In this document: positions 63,868 to 64,000 of the stretch, piece by piece
Position numbering within the stretch: position 1 is the stretch's first letter
How the letters are laid out: each line of letters begins with the position of its first letter
Source: Metellina segmentata
Lineage: Eukaryota > Arthropoda > Arachnida > Araneae > Tetragnathidae
Direction: 5' to 3'
Assembly (NCBI GenBank): GCA_947359465.1
Contig: OX375881.1
Coordinates: 122,523,967-122,587,966 of the forward strand
DNA: 64,000 nucleotides
Made by a program: the position numbers and the translations under genes
The notes under the pieces: generated by a model
Databases searched by the model: none
What the model was told of the DNA's origin: nothing
What the model saw: the letters and a program-made list of their open reading frames with translations, nothing else

Positions 63868-64000
63868 ATCTCTGTTGAAAGAGTAACACCCTAGGAACAG
63901 GAGGGTAGCGAGTTCGTATAAAACCCAAGACCGTCGTAGGAGACTGGTGCACGTTCAATCTGTCGTGGCTTCAAATGCTCTTACGCTGGGTTGGTGGGGA
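63868..64000 (+). mobile_element. SINE-A with type-2 head, cut by window end
   Basis: Head-like GAAAGAGTAACACCCTAGGA ... GTAGCGAGTTCGTATAAAAC, AAGACCGTCGTAGGAGACTG, then body start GGTGCACGTTCAATCTGTCG and TCTTACGCTGGGTTGG. Confidence 0.8.

Overview
This is an AT-rich, repeat-dense stretch of animal (metazoan) nuclear DNA. Exons are bounded by GT-AG introns, there are no bacterial operons, and almost every recognisable coding trace is an animal-type transposable element. The mixture (Tc1/mariner, hAT, piggyBac, Kolobok, Harbinger, CACTA-like, CR1-like LINE, Helitron, tRNA-headed SINEs) resembles chelicerate genomes, and the SINE body looks like one I associate with araneomorph spiders. The spider assignment is an inference from memory, not proven by the sequence.

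The one gene I can assemble with intact frame is on the minus strand at 54.0-63.05 kb. Four exons (62962-63049, 59761-59950, 56347-56566, 54040-54282) join with matching phases and GT/AG junctions into a 246-residue protein. It has a short acidic/basic N-terminus, a Myb/SANT-like (MSANTD/trihelix-type) DNA-binding domain and a C-terminal coiled coil. A TATA box lies about 80 bases before the ATG and an AATAAA signal lies just after the stop. A degenerate second copy of the 3' half of its DNA-binding exon sits in the next intron.

Layout: 0.3-1.9 kb and 12.1-13.6 kb are two copies of a non-autonomous Helitron. 3.2-3.5 kb is a Harbinger transposase exon. 4.6-5.1 kb and 24.4-26.8 kb are copies of one CR1-like LINE. 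5.5-6.85 kb is a mariner with perfect 19-bp ends. 9.74-11.82 kb is a full-length but broken piggyBac. 14.8-15.7 kb is an internally deleted Tc1-like element. 18.8-19.2 kb is a GC-rich MITE. 19.6-23.3 kb holds three Tc1-like relics and a Kolobok-type fragment. 26.8-28.07 kb is a hAT relic. 28.1-33.95 kb is a divergent pair: a broken CACTA-type (tnp2-like) transposase on minus and a broken eight-exon BEN-domain gene on plus. 34.25-34.58 kb is a 24-bp minisatellite. 35.2-37.05 kb is another hAT relic. 38.0-44.9 kb holds four Tc1-like relics among SINEs. 46.7-48.14 kb is a Kolobok element inside or beside a MITE that is also interrupted by a deleted hAT. From 49.6 kb to the end, SINEs are dense, including inside the introns of the host gene.

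Apart from the Myb/SANT-like gene, nearly all coding-like segments are dead transposon genes with stops or frameshifts. Many window-internal comparisons (repeat pairs, empty versus filled sites, target-site duplications) allow element ends to be placed exactly.
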